From contig CAYZIC010000015.1 in assembly GCA_964478335.1 (NCBI GenBank), forward strand, positions 1-38,583: a stretch of DNA of 38,583 nt, written 5' to 3'. This DNA comes from CAYZIC01 sp964478335. Lineage in GTDB: Bacteria; Verrucomicrobiota; Kiritimatiellia; RFP12; DVOR01. The notes beneath the pieces are model-generated. The model was given only the letters and a program-made list of their open reading frames with translations, was not told where the DNA came from and made no database searches. Made by a program: the position numbers and the translations under genes. Below, one piece after another: positions 6,300 through 13,056 of the stretch (position 1 is the first letter of the stretch; the number at the start of each line of letters is the position of its first letter).

Positions 6300-8633
6300 A
6301 TGGGGACTGAAATTTTATCTAGCACGGTGTCAGATTGGCTACTCTGGCCAGGGGACGTCATCCAACAGTGGCGTGTGATCCAGCAGATCGGCAAGGGGGG
6401 CATGGGGCAGGTCTATGCGGTCGAGGACCTCAACGGGGGTCTACGATTTGCGCTCAAGCTCTTTTGCGCAAAAACGGGGGAGGTGGCGTTCTTTTCACAA
6501 CGCTTTAAGGATGTCGGGGCGGCGCTCTTGCAGGTCTCTCACGAGCACATCGGTAAGGTCTTGCAACAGGGGCGGGTGGAGATCGATGGGCTGAAGTATG
6601 ACTTTCTCATCATGACGCTGGTCTGCGTCTCTGCGCTGACTAAGCAGGTGGCATTGCTCAATCCGCTCTCTCTCATGACAGCTCTGCCTCCTCTGCCGGA
6701 GGAGGACTTTGTGACGTTGTCTCCTGAAGAATTGCTCGATGCGCATCAGGGGATCCCGCTCAAGCTCTTGGAGCAAATCTATCAAGATATCTCCTCTGGC
6801 CTGCGATACATCCATGCCCAGGGGATCATTCATGGCGATATTAAGCCGACCAATATCCTGCTGGCTGCGGGCGGACGGGCGCGCTTGGTGGACTTTGGCC
6901 TGGCTCGGATCATGGCTCCTGCGCTAAGGGCGGACTCGTATGAGACGACGCTCACGCAGGGGGGGCAACCGGTCATTAAGGGCACGGCACTCTATTTGCC
7001 GCCGGAGGCCTTTAATGGGGAGCGATTTAATGAAAAAAGCGACCTCTATGCTTTCGGGGCGACGATGTTTTTTTTATACTCGGGGATCTCTTATCACAAT
7101 ACTGCTGCGGTGCGCATGATGATTGGGGATCTGGCGCCTGTCTGGAAGAACCGTTTCCAAGCGTTGCTCGCAGCAGATCCTGCGCTGCGCACTTGGCCAG
7201 AATCTCCATCTGAGGTGCTACAAGGCATGATCCGTGGCAAAATCTTGCCGGTGCTCGCTTTTGCCTCGCTCTTGGGTTGTGCTATCGGGGGGCTGATCGC
7301 GCTGTGGTGGGCGTGGCGCTCGCCTGCTCAGCGCCCGCTACCAACTCCTGCGCCAATGCCTGCGCCTGCACCTGCGCCTCAGACGATCAACAATACCTAT
7401 TTGACGAATAATCAGACGGACATCACGCTCAATCAGTCTTTTGTCGTGAAACGATTTGAGTCTGCATCCGATAAGGCTATCTCGGTAGCCCCTGGAGAAC
7501 GGGCACTGTTAGAGGATTGGCCTTTCTCTGATCTCCCGCGGCTGGTCTTGGCGCGCAATGCGTTGCTCAAGGTGCCGCTCAAGGGTGGGCTGTCGTGGGC
7601 GTTGCTTGATTGCATGCTCGACCGTGCGGCGACGTTGCGCATTGTTGGCCCGGGTAAGCTCGCCATCCAACCTAAAGCGCAGGTCGGCTGCGCGGGTACG
7701 TTGGCGCTGGCGGATCGCTGCGATGTCGACTGGAATCGTTTTTTCTCTGGCAATAAACCCAAGGTCGTCACTGCGGCTGATTGTTACCTACAAATCAATA
7801 CGGGGACTAATTCGCATGACTATGATTTGTGGGATTCGCTCGATATGTCTCGTGGCGGCACGACCCATTTCCCGGGTACACGGCTCTATCTCACCAAGAC
7901 CTACCTACTGGGCAATGGGGCAAGGATAAGTGGTAACTTGATCCTCAAAAACAACTATTTCATCTCGACGCAGGGCAAAGCCACTGTCTCGCTGGATGGT
8001 GGATTTCTCTGGAAAAGCCTCTACTTGGCTGCGCACCAAGGGGCAACCCTCGAGCTCACGGGGGATCGCTTGATGATGTATGACTACTGGCGTGGCGGCC
8101 CAATCTACATCACGAGCCAAAATCAGGGCTCTGTCATCCTGAGCGCCAAAATATGCTTGCCATTGTCGGCATTTCACATCGAGCGTGGTCGTCTGGTCTT
8201 ACGCACTGACATGACTCAGGATCTGAAGACCAATTGGTGTGGATTTAAACAATGCGGAGACTGGACGGTTTACAAGGGGGCGACGATCCTCGGTAATGTC
8301 AAGATGACCTTTTCGCAAGAGCGTAGCTTAATTATCCAAAAGGGTGCCTTTATTGAGCCTGGCGAGCAGGGCAAGGGCGTACTCAAGGTTTCTCACCTGC
8401 GCTTGGACTCTGGTGCGACCATCGTCGCTAATCAAGATGCACTCATCCAAGCAGACAATCTCACAATCGGTACGTCGGTCACGATTGATTGCGCACGTGC
8501 TAAGCCTGGCGCGCTCCTCTCTTGGCAATCTCTCTCTGGGGACATGGCATCAATCAAACTCATCAATCTCCCTAAAAACATGTCTTCGGTCTATTCGACT
8601 CATGCTATCGTACTAAAAGGCAACAATGACTAA
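6300..8633 (+). CDS. Transmembrane Ser/Thr protein kinase with passenger-like ectodomain
   Basis: The product is 777 aa from the ATG at 6300 (AAGGA 4 nt upstream). The ATG at 6288 is an alternative, and the frame further up runs into the promoter. The N-terminal Hanks-type kinase shows a glycine loop GKGGMGQVY (~31-39), the ATP-site Lys in FALKLF (~53), catalytic HGDIKPTN (~178; HGD instead of HRD), DFG (~198) and PPE in place of APE (~234). There is a ~40-residue insert around the hinge and a short C-lobe. A transmembrane helix (~315-338) and a Pro/Ala linker follow. The outer ~400 residues carry Gly-punctuated beta strands like autotransporter passenger repeats (for example FIEPGEQGKGVLKV). 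It overlaps the ECF sigma gene by 8 nt, suggesting a sensor kinase that signals to that sigma factor. Confidence 0.88.
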   Translation: MGTEILSSTVSDWLLWPGDVIQQWRVIQQIGKGGMGQVYAVEDLNGGLRFALKLFCAKTGEVAFFSQRFKDVGAALLQVSHEHIGKVLQQGRVEIDGLKYDFLIMTLVCVSALTKQVALLNPLSLMTALPPLPEEDFVTLSPEELLDAHQGIPLKLLEQIYQDISSGLRYIHAQGIIHGDIKPTNILLAAGGRARLVDFGLARIMAPALRADSYETTLTQGGQPVIKGTALYLPPEAFNGERFNEKSDLYAFGATMFFLYSGISYHNTAAVRMMIGDLAPVWKNRFQALLAADPALRTWPESPSEVLQGMIRGKILPVLAFASLLGCAIGGLIALWWAWRSPAQRPLPTPAPMPAPAPAPQTINNTYLTNNQTDITLNQSFVVKRFESASDKAISVAPGERALLEDWPFSDLPRLVLARNALLKVPLKGGLSWALLDCMLDRAATLRIVGPGKLAIQPKAQVGCAGTLALADRCDVDWNRFFSGNKPKVVTAADCYLQINTGTNSHDYDLWDSLDMSRGGTTHFPGTRLYLTKTYLLGNGARISGNLILKNNYFISTQGKATVSLDGGFLWKSLYLAAHQGATLELTGDRLMMYDYWRGGPIYITSQNQGSVILSAKICLPLSAFHIERGRLVLRTDMTQDLKTNWCGFKQCGDWTVYKGATILGNVKMTFSQERSLIIQKGAFIEPGEQGKGVLKVSHLRLDSGATIVANQDALIQADNLTIGTSVTIDCARAKPGALLSWQSLSGDMASIKLINLPKNMSSVYSTHAIVLKGNND

Positions 8634-9240
8634 CCCACCGAGAATCTCCACGCCCAATACACCAACGACTCTCCTGCGTAAACTAACTGATGGTGATGTG
8701 GATCAGTTGAACTGGCGCAACTTGATCAACCATTACGCACCGGTCATTCGTCGGTGGCTCTGCTTACGGGGCATCCCTCAAAATGAGCTCGATGAGGTCG
8801 CTCAGGATGTCTATATCAAACTGGCGCGTCTCTTGCAAAATAGACAGTATCATGTCGATAGGGCGAAGTTTCGCACCTATCTCAGCCACATCGTCCAGTC
8901 GGTCGCACTCGATGCACTACGAGCCAAACTGGCTCGCAATAAAAAGGCTGATTTGCGATCGGATGTCGATCTGGACTCCTTGAATGCGCAGCTGCCTGAC
9001 ATCGGCGAACAGCTCGATGTGCAGTATACCTTGGTGCGTTACCAAGCTGCCCTCGACCAGGTCCAGCGGGATCCGGGGCTCTTGGAGATCCAGCGGGTGG
9101 TCTTCTCTCAATGCATCATCCAGGAGATCGCTCCTCAAGTCATCGCTACACAATACAACATCAAGGTCAATACGATCAATCAAATCAAACGTCGCCTCCT
9201 CGAGCGCGTTCGACGCATTGCTAAGGCGGGAATGCGGTGA
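8626..9240 (+). CDS. ECF-type RNA polymerase sigma factor, kinase-linked
   Basis: The product is 204 aa. Region 2 spans about residues 10-105. It begins TTLLRKLTDGD, continues WRNLINHYAPVIRRWL and DEVAQDVYIKLARLL, and ends FRTYLSHIVQSVALD. This is the pattern of the Planctomycete/PVC ECF groups that are encoded beside Ser/Thr kinases. Region 4 (about 140-200) has a helix-turn-helix ending IKVNTINQIKRRLLERVRRI. The start codon lies inside the kinase gene (ATGACTAA overlap), so translation is probably coupled. No anti-sigma factor is nearby. In kinase-linked ECF groups, phosphorylation is thought to control the sigma factor, and that role is inferred here from context. Confidence 0.85.
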   Translation: MTNPPRISTPNTPTTLLRKLTDGDVDQLNWRNLINHYAPVIRRWLCLRGIPQNELDEVAQDVYIKLARLLQNRQYHVDRAKFRTYLSHIVQSVALDALRAKLARNKKADLRSDVDLDSLNAQLPDIGEQLDVQYTLVRYQAALDQVQRDPGLLEIQRVVFSQCIIQEIAPQVIATQYNIKVNTINQIKRRLLERVRRIAKAGMR

Positions 9241-9243
9241 AAA

Positions 9244-9277
9244 AGTCTCAATATGGCAAATTTGCCATATTGAGACT
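9244..9277. promoter_or_regulatory. Perfect 34-bp palindrome after the sigma gene
   Basis: The 17-bp arm AGTCTCAATATGGCAAA is followed at once by its exact reverse complement, with no loop bases. On the plus strand no T-run follows. On the minus strand the hairpin is followed by TTTTT, so it has a terminator layout only in that direction. It may be an operator or an RNA-stabilising 3' end. Confidence 0.6.
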
Positions 9278-9290
9278 CTGCGCGAATGTG

Positions 9291-9453
9291 GAATGTAGAA
9301 TCTGGGGCGGGGCTCGCTGCGCTCGCCCGCAACAAGCAGCTGGCATTAAGAGGCAGGCGCCCCGCCTCTAGCCTCTAGCCTCTAGCCTGATGCAGGCGAG
9401 CTTGCGAGCCCAAATCCCAAAATCCTATCTCGTAGCGCACTCCTGGCTTGACA
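9291..9453. repeat. Intergenic heptad/mini-hairpin repeat with promoter, copy R4
   Basis: This is the near-identical partner of R3. It has four heptads at 9364-9391 (three GCCTCTA, one GCCTGAT) where R3 has five, and two fewer CCCAACT-type heptads. The shared tail again ends in CTTGACAA, the -35 box of the next operon. Confidence 0.75.
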
Positions 9454-9476
9454 AGGCAGGCGCGCTATGCTATTAT
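9448..9476 (+). promoter_or_regulatory. Promoter of the KPVA-phosphoribosyltransferase-scpA operon
   Basis: TTGACA (9448-9453), a 17-bp spacer and TATTAT (9471-9476) with TGC before it make a strong extended -10 promoter. The -35 is the end of repeat R4. Confidence 0.75.
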
Positions 9477-9516
9477 GCAACCGATTTATCTCTCTATTTT
9501 TAATCAAGGATCCGCT

Positions 9517-10182
9517 ATGAATAATGATAATCAAGATTCTATCCAGATGCTACAGACTATGACTCGTCTCCTAGAAAAGGAACGTGAATCATCTCGTAAG
9601 CGCACGACTATTTTAGTCGTGGTATTCGCCGCAGTTGGGCTCTTTTTGCTGGGGCTCTTTTTTGTCGGTGGGTTGCTCTTTATGCAACAGTCGGCAAATA
9701 ATCGGGCATTTGATATGCAGGATAAATTGCTCGCTGCGATGCTCGATCCCACGCAACAACGGCCTACAGCCGTAGCCAAGCCTGTGGCAGATCCCATTGA
9801 AAAGCCCATTGAAAAGCCCGTGGACAAGCCCGTGGTCAAGCCCGTGGTCAAGCCTGTGACAGAGCCCGTGGCCAAGCCTGTGGCAGAGCCTGTGGCCAAG
9901 CCCGTGGCCAAGCCTGTGGCCAAGCCCGTGGCAAAGCCTGTGGCAAAGCCTGTGGCAAAGCCTGTGGCAAAGCCCGTGGCAAAGCCTGTGGCAAAGCCCG
10001 TGGCAGAGCCTGTGGACAAGCCTGTGGACAAGCCTGTGGCAAAGCCTGCAGTTATCTTGGCGACTCCGCCTCAGGAGTCGAAGGTTTTGACTACGCCTCC
10101 TGGTGGTGCGCAGTCGGTCGAGGTGGCGTTGCCAAACGAGGCGGGTAAACCGACTGTTTGGCGGACTTGGTCGGCTCAATAG
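9517..10182 (+). CDS. Single-pass membrane protein with (KPVA)n spacer
   Basis: The start ATG at 9517 is 6 nt after AAGGA. The longer frame to 9448 would begin at the -35 box and is rejected. The product is 221 aa: a short charged N-terminus, one transmembrane helix (about residues 30-54) and a ~90-residue stretch of 23 tetrapeptides of the K/E-P-V-A/D type. A short tail rich in Pro and Gly follows. The layout resembles envelope-spanning Pro/Lys spacers such as in TonB, but no TonB C-terminal domain is present. It is first in an operon with a phosphoribosyltransferase and scpA (10-nt gaps). The role is unknown; it may be an envelope-spanning tether. Confidence 0.75.
   Translation: MNNDNQDSIQMLQTMTRLLEKERESSRKRTTILVVVFAAVGLFLLGLFFVGGLLFMQQSANNRAFDMQDKLLAAMLDPTQQRPTAVAKPVADPIEKPIEKPVDKPVVKPVVKPVTEPVAKPVAEPVAKPVAKPVAKPVAKPVAKPVAKPVAKPVAKPVAKPVAEPVDKPVDKPVAKPAVILATPPQESKVLTTPPGGAQSVEVALPNEAGKPTVWRTWSAQ
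9778..10053 (+). repeat. 12-bp coding tandem repeat, 23 units
   Basis: Twenty-three 12-bp units encode KPVA and variants (KPVD, EPVA, KPVV, DPIE). The central units differ only at synonymous positions (CCT/CCC, GCA/GCC), which fits recent expansion by slippage. Because the repeat lacks stops in other frames, long spurious antisense frames appear here. Confidence 0.95.
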
Positions 10183-10192
10183 GAATCTATAC

Positions 10193-10726
10193 ATGGACAA
10201 GGTCTATATTTCGGCGAATGACTTTACGGTTGATTCATTTAAGCTGGCTCGTTTGGTAATGGGGTCTGGTTGGCAGCCGGATGTCATTTTGGCGCTCTGG
10301 CGAGGTGGGGCGATCCCGGGTGTGGTGGTGAGTGAGGCGTACCGATTTTATGGCATCGGGGTGCAACACTACATCATTAAGTGTGGCTCGTACAACAATA
10401 CCATGCGTGGTGAAGGGGTCTGCTTTGACTGCGCGCAGGAGGTGCTCGATGCGCTGCCTGCTGGGGCGAAGGTCTTGGTGGTCGATGATGTCTTTGACTC
10501 GGGTAAAACGGCCGAGGCTGTCTTGGCTAAGCTCGTTGGGCTTGACGTGCGCTTGGCGATGGTCTACTGGAAGCCTGAGGCGAGCTTGGTCGCGGCTAAG
10601 CCGGATTATACGATTCATCAAACAAACAACTGGATTGTCTTCCCTCACGAGGTGGAGGGGCTCTCTGCTGATGAGCTGGCTGCGAAGGATTCGCGGTTGG
10701 TGGCGATCTTGTCGCCGCTCAATTAG
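10193..10726 (+). CDS. Purine phosphoribosyltransferase family protein
   Basis: The product is 177 aa, a type I phosphoribosyltransferase. The PRPP-binding signature VLVVDDVFDSGKT is at about residues 94-106, with ALWRGGAIPG at 34-43 as the N-terminal PRPP-loop region. These enzymes couple a purine base and PRPP to give a nucleotide in salvage. The WRGG-type sequence is typical of hypoxanthine/xanthine-type members, but the exact base cannot be read here. The ATG at 10193 is chosen because AGGA lies about 8 nt upstream, and because it begins 10 nt after the KPVA gene. ScpA follows after 10 nt. Confidence 0.82.
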   Translation: MDKVYISANDFTVDSFKLARLVMGSGWQPDVILALWRGGAIPGVVVSEAYRFYGIGVQHYIIKCGSYNNTMRGEGVCFDCAQEVLDALPAGAKVLVVDDVFDSGKTAEAVLAKLVGLDVRLAMVYWKPEASLVAAKPDYTIHQTNNWIVFPHEVEGLSADELAAKDSRLVAILSPLN

Positions 10727-10736
10727 GTCCTGTCTC

Positions 10737-11552
10737 ATGGCGCTCGATGCCCTACTCCAACACAATGACTACAAGGTCGCACTCGATATCTTTGAAGGGC
10801 CGCTGGATCTATTGTTGCACTTGGTGAATAAGGATGAGCTGGATATCTACACGATCCCAATCGAATCCATTACGCAACAATACCTCGATTGGCTCTCGGT
10901 CATGCGGGCGATGGATATCAATGTGGCTGGCGAATTTATCGTGATGGCGACAACATTGATGTCGATCAAAAGTCGCATGCTCTTGCCAGTGGAGGACCGT
11001 TCGCTCGATGAGGAGGATGAGGAGGCGCTTGACCCGCGTGTCGATCTGGTCAGACAATTGATCGAGTATAAACAATTTAAGGATGTCTCAAATCGACTGA
11101 GTGTCTATGAGGCGAGGCAACTGGATACCTTTGCCAATGGCCAACCCCCTACTCTACCTGATGCGCCTGCGCAATCCTCTGCTGAGCTCTATGCGGTGGG
11201 AGATTTGGGAATCGAAACGCTTTGTGAAGCCTTTAAACGGCTCTTAGCTCGGGCACCGTCGGTATCGTTTGGCCATCTCAAGGCGCAGCATTGGCGTGTG
11301 CCGGATAAGATGCAGGTGGTGATTGATACAATGGCTCGGGTTGAGGTGGTGCCTTTTGATGGGCTCTTTGCTGACGATGCGCCGCAGGGGGAGATCATTG
11401 TGATCTTTATCGCGGTGCTGGAGCTGTTGCGATTGAGGCATATTCGGGTGGTGCAGGATGAACTCTTTGGGCAAATCATGGTCTATGCGATCCCTCTTGA
11501 TACGCCTGACAGCCATTTGCCGATTCCTGTTTTTGACGAGCTCGAGATGTAG
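10737..11552 (+). CDS. scpA: Segregation and condensation protein ScpA
   Basis: The product is 271 aa from the ATG at 10737. The frame is open further upstream, but that part overlaps the phosphoribosyltransferase gene in another frame. The N-terminal kleisin part is classical: YKVALDIFEGPLDLLLHLV, then ELDIYTIPIESITQQYL and MATTLMSIKSRMLLP. An acidic linker and a C-terminal winged-helix region (residues ~215-262) follow. ScpA joins Smc heads and ScpB in the chromosome condensin. ScpB, often the next gene, is not in this window. Repeat R5 begins right at the stop. Transcription is probably from the R4 promoter with the KPVA protein. Confidence 0.92.
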   Translation: MALDALLQHNDYKVALDIFEGPLDLLLHLVNKDELDIYTIPIESITQQYLDWLSVMRAMDINVAGEFIVMATTLMSIKSRMLLPVEDRSLDEEDEEALDPRVDLVRQLIEYKQFKDVSNRLSVYEARQLDTFANGQPPTLPDAPAQSSAELYAVGDLGIETLCEAFKRLLARAPSVSFGHLKAQHWRVPDKMQVVIDTMARVEVVPFDGLFADDAPQGEIIVIFIAVLELLRLRHIRVVQDELFGQIMVYAIPLDTPDSHLPIPVFDELEM

Positions 11553-11612
11553 CGAGCGGCGCAGCCTCCTAGAATGTAGAATAATCTGGGGCGGGGCGAG
11601 CCCAATTGGGGG
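11550..11612. repeat. Intergenic heptad/mini-hairpin repeat, copy R5
   Basis: A short copy begins at the scpA stop codon: GCGGCGCAGCC, TAGAATG heptads, GGGGCGGGGCGAG and CCCAATTGGG. The start is close to 6040-6075 in R3. From 11613 to 11680 I see nothing else definite. Confidence 0.6.
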
Positions 11613-11681
11613 CGGTTCCTCAAAATTGAGCTAAAAAACGCCTCTTCTGCAAGAATAATTGGCTATTGGACACTTTTATCC

Positions 11682-11710
11682 TTGCTTTTAAGGGCTATTT
11701 TGTAGATACT
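11682..11710 (+). promoter_or_regulatory. Possible promoter giving a leaderless mRNA
   Basis: TTGCTT (11682-11687) and GATACT (11705-11710) are 17 bp apart. The start site would fall at about 11717, next to the ATG at 11718, and no spaced Shine-Dalgarno is present. Confidence 0.35.
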
Positions 11711-11717
11711 AGTAGGT

Positions 11718-12587
11718 ATGAAAGTCCTCTTGGTATTCATAGATGGTGTGGGCTACGCACCAGCATCAGCACACAATCCGGTTTCGCCCCAGGTGTGCCC
11801 AACGTTGTGTACCCTCATGCGGTATAAGGGCACGCCAATTGATGCGTGTCTCGATGTGCCGGGCTTGCCGCAAAGTGCAACTGGGCAGGCGACGCTCTAC
11901 ACGGGTGTCAATGCGGCTCAGCATATGGGCCGCCATAAGGAGGGCTTCCCTGGGCCTACACTCAATCGTCTCTTAGAACAGGACAATATTTTTATGATGC
12001 TCAAGCGTCTGGGTAAGAAGGCGTGCTTTGCGGATGCCTATTTTTGCGATACGCCTGAGGAACTCGCCGCTCGGCGCTTTAAATCGGTCACGACGGTCAT
12101 AGGATTGACTTGCCCGGAGGTGTTGCGATTCCAAACGCACATGAAGATGGGTCAGGCAATTTTGCATGATTTAACGCGTGAAGCAATCGTGAAAAAGGGC
12201 TACAATGGGGAGCTTATCACGCCTGAAATTGCGGCGAATCACCTATTCTCTCTGGCGCGCACTTACGACTTTACTCTCTTTGAGTATTTCTTAACGGATA
12301 TGGCTGGTCACACACAACAGTTTGACCAGGCCTCAGCGGTCTTGCAGTCGTTGGATCGTTTTTTAACGCAACTCTTACTCTTACACAAGTCAAATGACTT
12401 GACGCTGGTGATCGTTTCTGATCATGGCAATATCGAGGATCTTGACACGCGTGGCCACACGATGAGTAAGATCCCGCTAATTGCAGTAGGTAGCCAGGCG
12501 GAGGCTATCACGCAGGGTGCTCAATCGCTGGTCGATGTCTTGCCTCGCATCTTGCGCATGATCAATGGCGGCGCTGCTAGAATGTAG
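11718..12587 (+). CDS. Alkaline-phosphatase-superfamily metalloenzyme
   Basis: The product is 289 aa. It begins MKVLLVFIDGVGYAP, placing the metal-binding Asp of the superfamily near residue 9. QSATGQATLYTGVNA (~53-67) supplies the nucleophile Ser/Thr region. LTDMAGH (~193-199) and VSDHGNIED (~234) supply the second metal site. It resembles phosphopentomutase/iPGM-like metalloenzymes but is shorter than true iPGM and lacks its inserted domain. The substrate is unknown. The last codons (GCT AGA ATG TAG) are repeat sequence R6, so the native C-terminus may have been altered. Confidence 0.75.
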   Translation: MKVLLVFIDGVGYAPASAHNPVSPQVCPTLCTLMRYKGTPIDACLDVPGLPQSATGQATLYTGVNAAQHMGRHKEGFPGPTLNRLLEQDNIFMMLKRLGKKACFADAYFCDTPEELAARRFKSVTTVIGLTCPEVLRFQTHMKMGQAILHDLTREAIVKKGYNGELITPEIAANHLFSLARTYDFTLFEYFLTDMAGHTQQFDQASAVLQSLDRFLTQLLLLHKSNDLTLVIVSDHGNIEDLDTRGHTMSKIPLIAVGSQAEAITQGAQSLVDVLPRILRMINGGAARM

Positions 12588-12702
12588 AATCTGGAAGGAG
12601 GCGTAGCCTCCTCCGCTAACTGTGCCTAAATCCCAGCGACGCAGCGGCTGCGACGCTGGCTCGAGTGCTTGCTGCGGGCGAGCGGAGCGAGCCCAATTGG
12701 GG
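12570..12702. repeat. Intergenic heptad/mini-hairpin repeat, copy R6
   Basis: This copy lies between convergent genes. It contains TAGAATG heptads, a perfect GGAGGC-GTA-GCCTCC triloop hairpin (12597-12611), a 12-bp hairpin CCAGCGACGCAG/CTGCGACGCTGG with one mismatch and a CGG loop (12633-12659), and the GAGCGGAGCGAGCCC and CCCAATTGGGG tail. The hairpins could end transcription from both sides. Confidence 0.65.
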
Positions 12703-13047
12703 CTAAAAGCTATTTGCGAAGGGTGCTTGATCGTCGAAATCTTGGATGCTGTCTTGGGGGGATTGTCCAAAGATATCTAGGGAGATGAGGTGGTAGACGA
12801 CTTCGCCAAAGTCTCGTGTGGAGCGGAGATTAATGGCGGCAAGAGCGCCTGCTGCCAAAGACCCGTATCGGTCTTTGGCATAGGCGATGAGGCCTGCGCT
12901 TAATTCTGCGCCTGTCAAGTGGCGATGCTCGGTATCATCTCGTGTCGTAAATGCTAACCCGTCTATCACAAATCGATACGCAGCGAATGGATAGGTCGGG
13001 TCTTGCTGAATATACTTCCGGATGAGCTGTTCTGTCTCGATATCCAT
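12703..13047 (-). CDS. Minf_1886 family protein
   Basis: The product is 114 aa, soluble and conserved as a family in Verrucomicrobia, Planctomycetes and relatives, with no known function. Family marks are YRFVIDGLAFT (~24-34), HLTGAELSAGLIAYAKDRYG (~43-62), and STRDFGEVVYHLISLDIF, ending in an acidic tail. The start ATG is 7 nt after AGGA. It is 9 nt downstream of the SNF transporter stop, so the two form an operon. The family call is from memory of its pattern. Confidence 0.75.
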   Translation of the reverse strand: MDIETEQLIRKYIQQDPTYPFAAYRFVIDGLAFTTRDDTEHRHLTGAELSAGLIAYAKDRYGSLAAGALAAINLRSTRDFGEVVYHLISLDIFGQSPQDSIQDFDDQAPFANSF

Positions 13048-13056
13048 TGCGTAATC

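Noticed and set aside
9448..9516. TTG start for the KPVA protein, adding 23 residues
   Set aside because: Same situation: the TTG is the -35 box, and a clear AAGGA precedes the ATG at 9517.
9778..10053. CRISPR or non-coding satellite
   Set aside because: The 12-bp units keep the reading frame and encode KPVA with synonymous variation, so it is a coding repeat.
9531..10200. Long antisense frames opposite the KPVA repeat
   Set aside because: The 12-bp repeat has no stops in several frames, and the products are low-complexity (GFAT- and LCHR-like) with no start signals.
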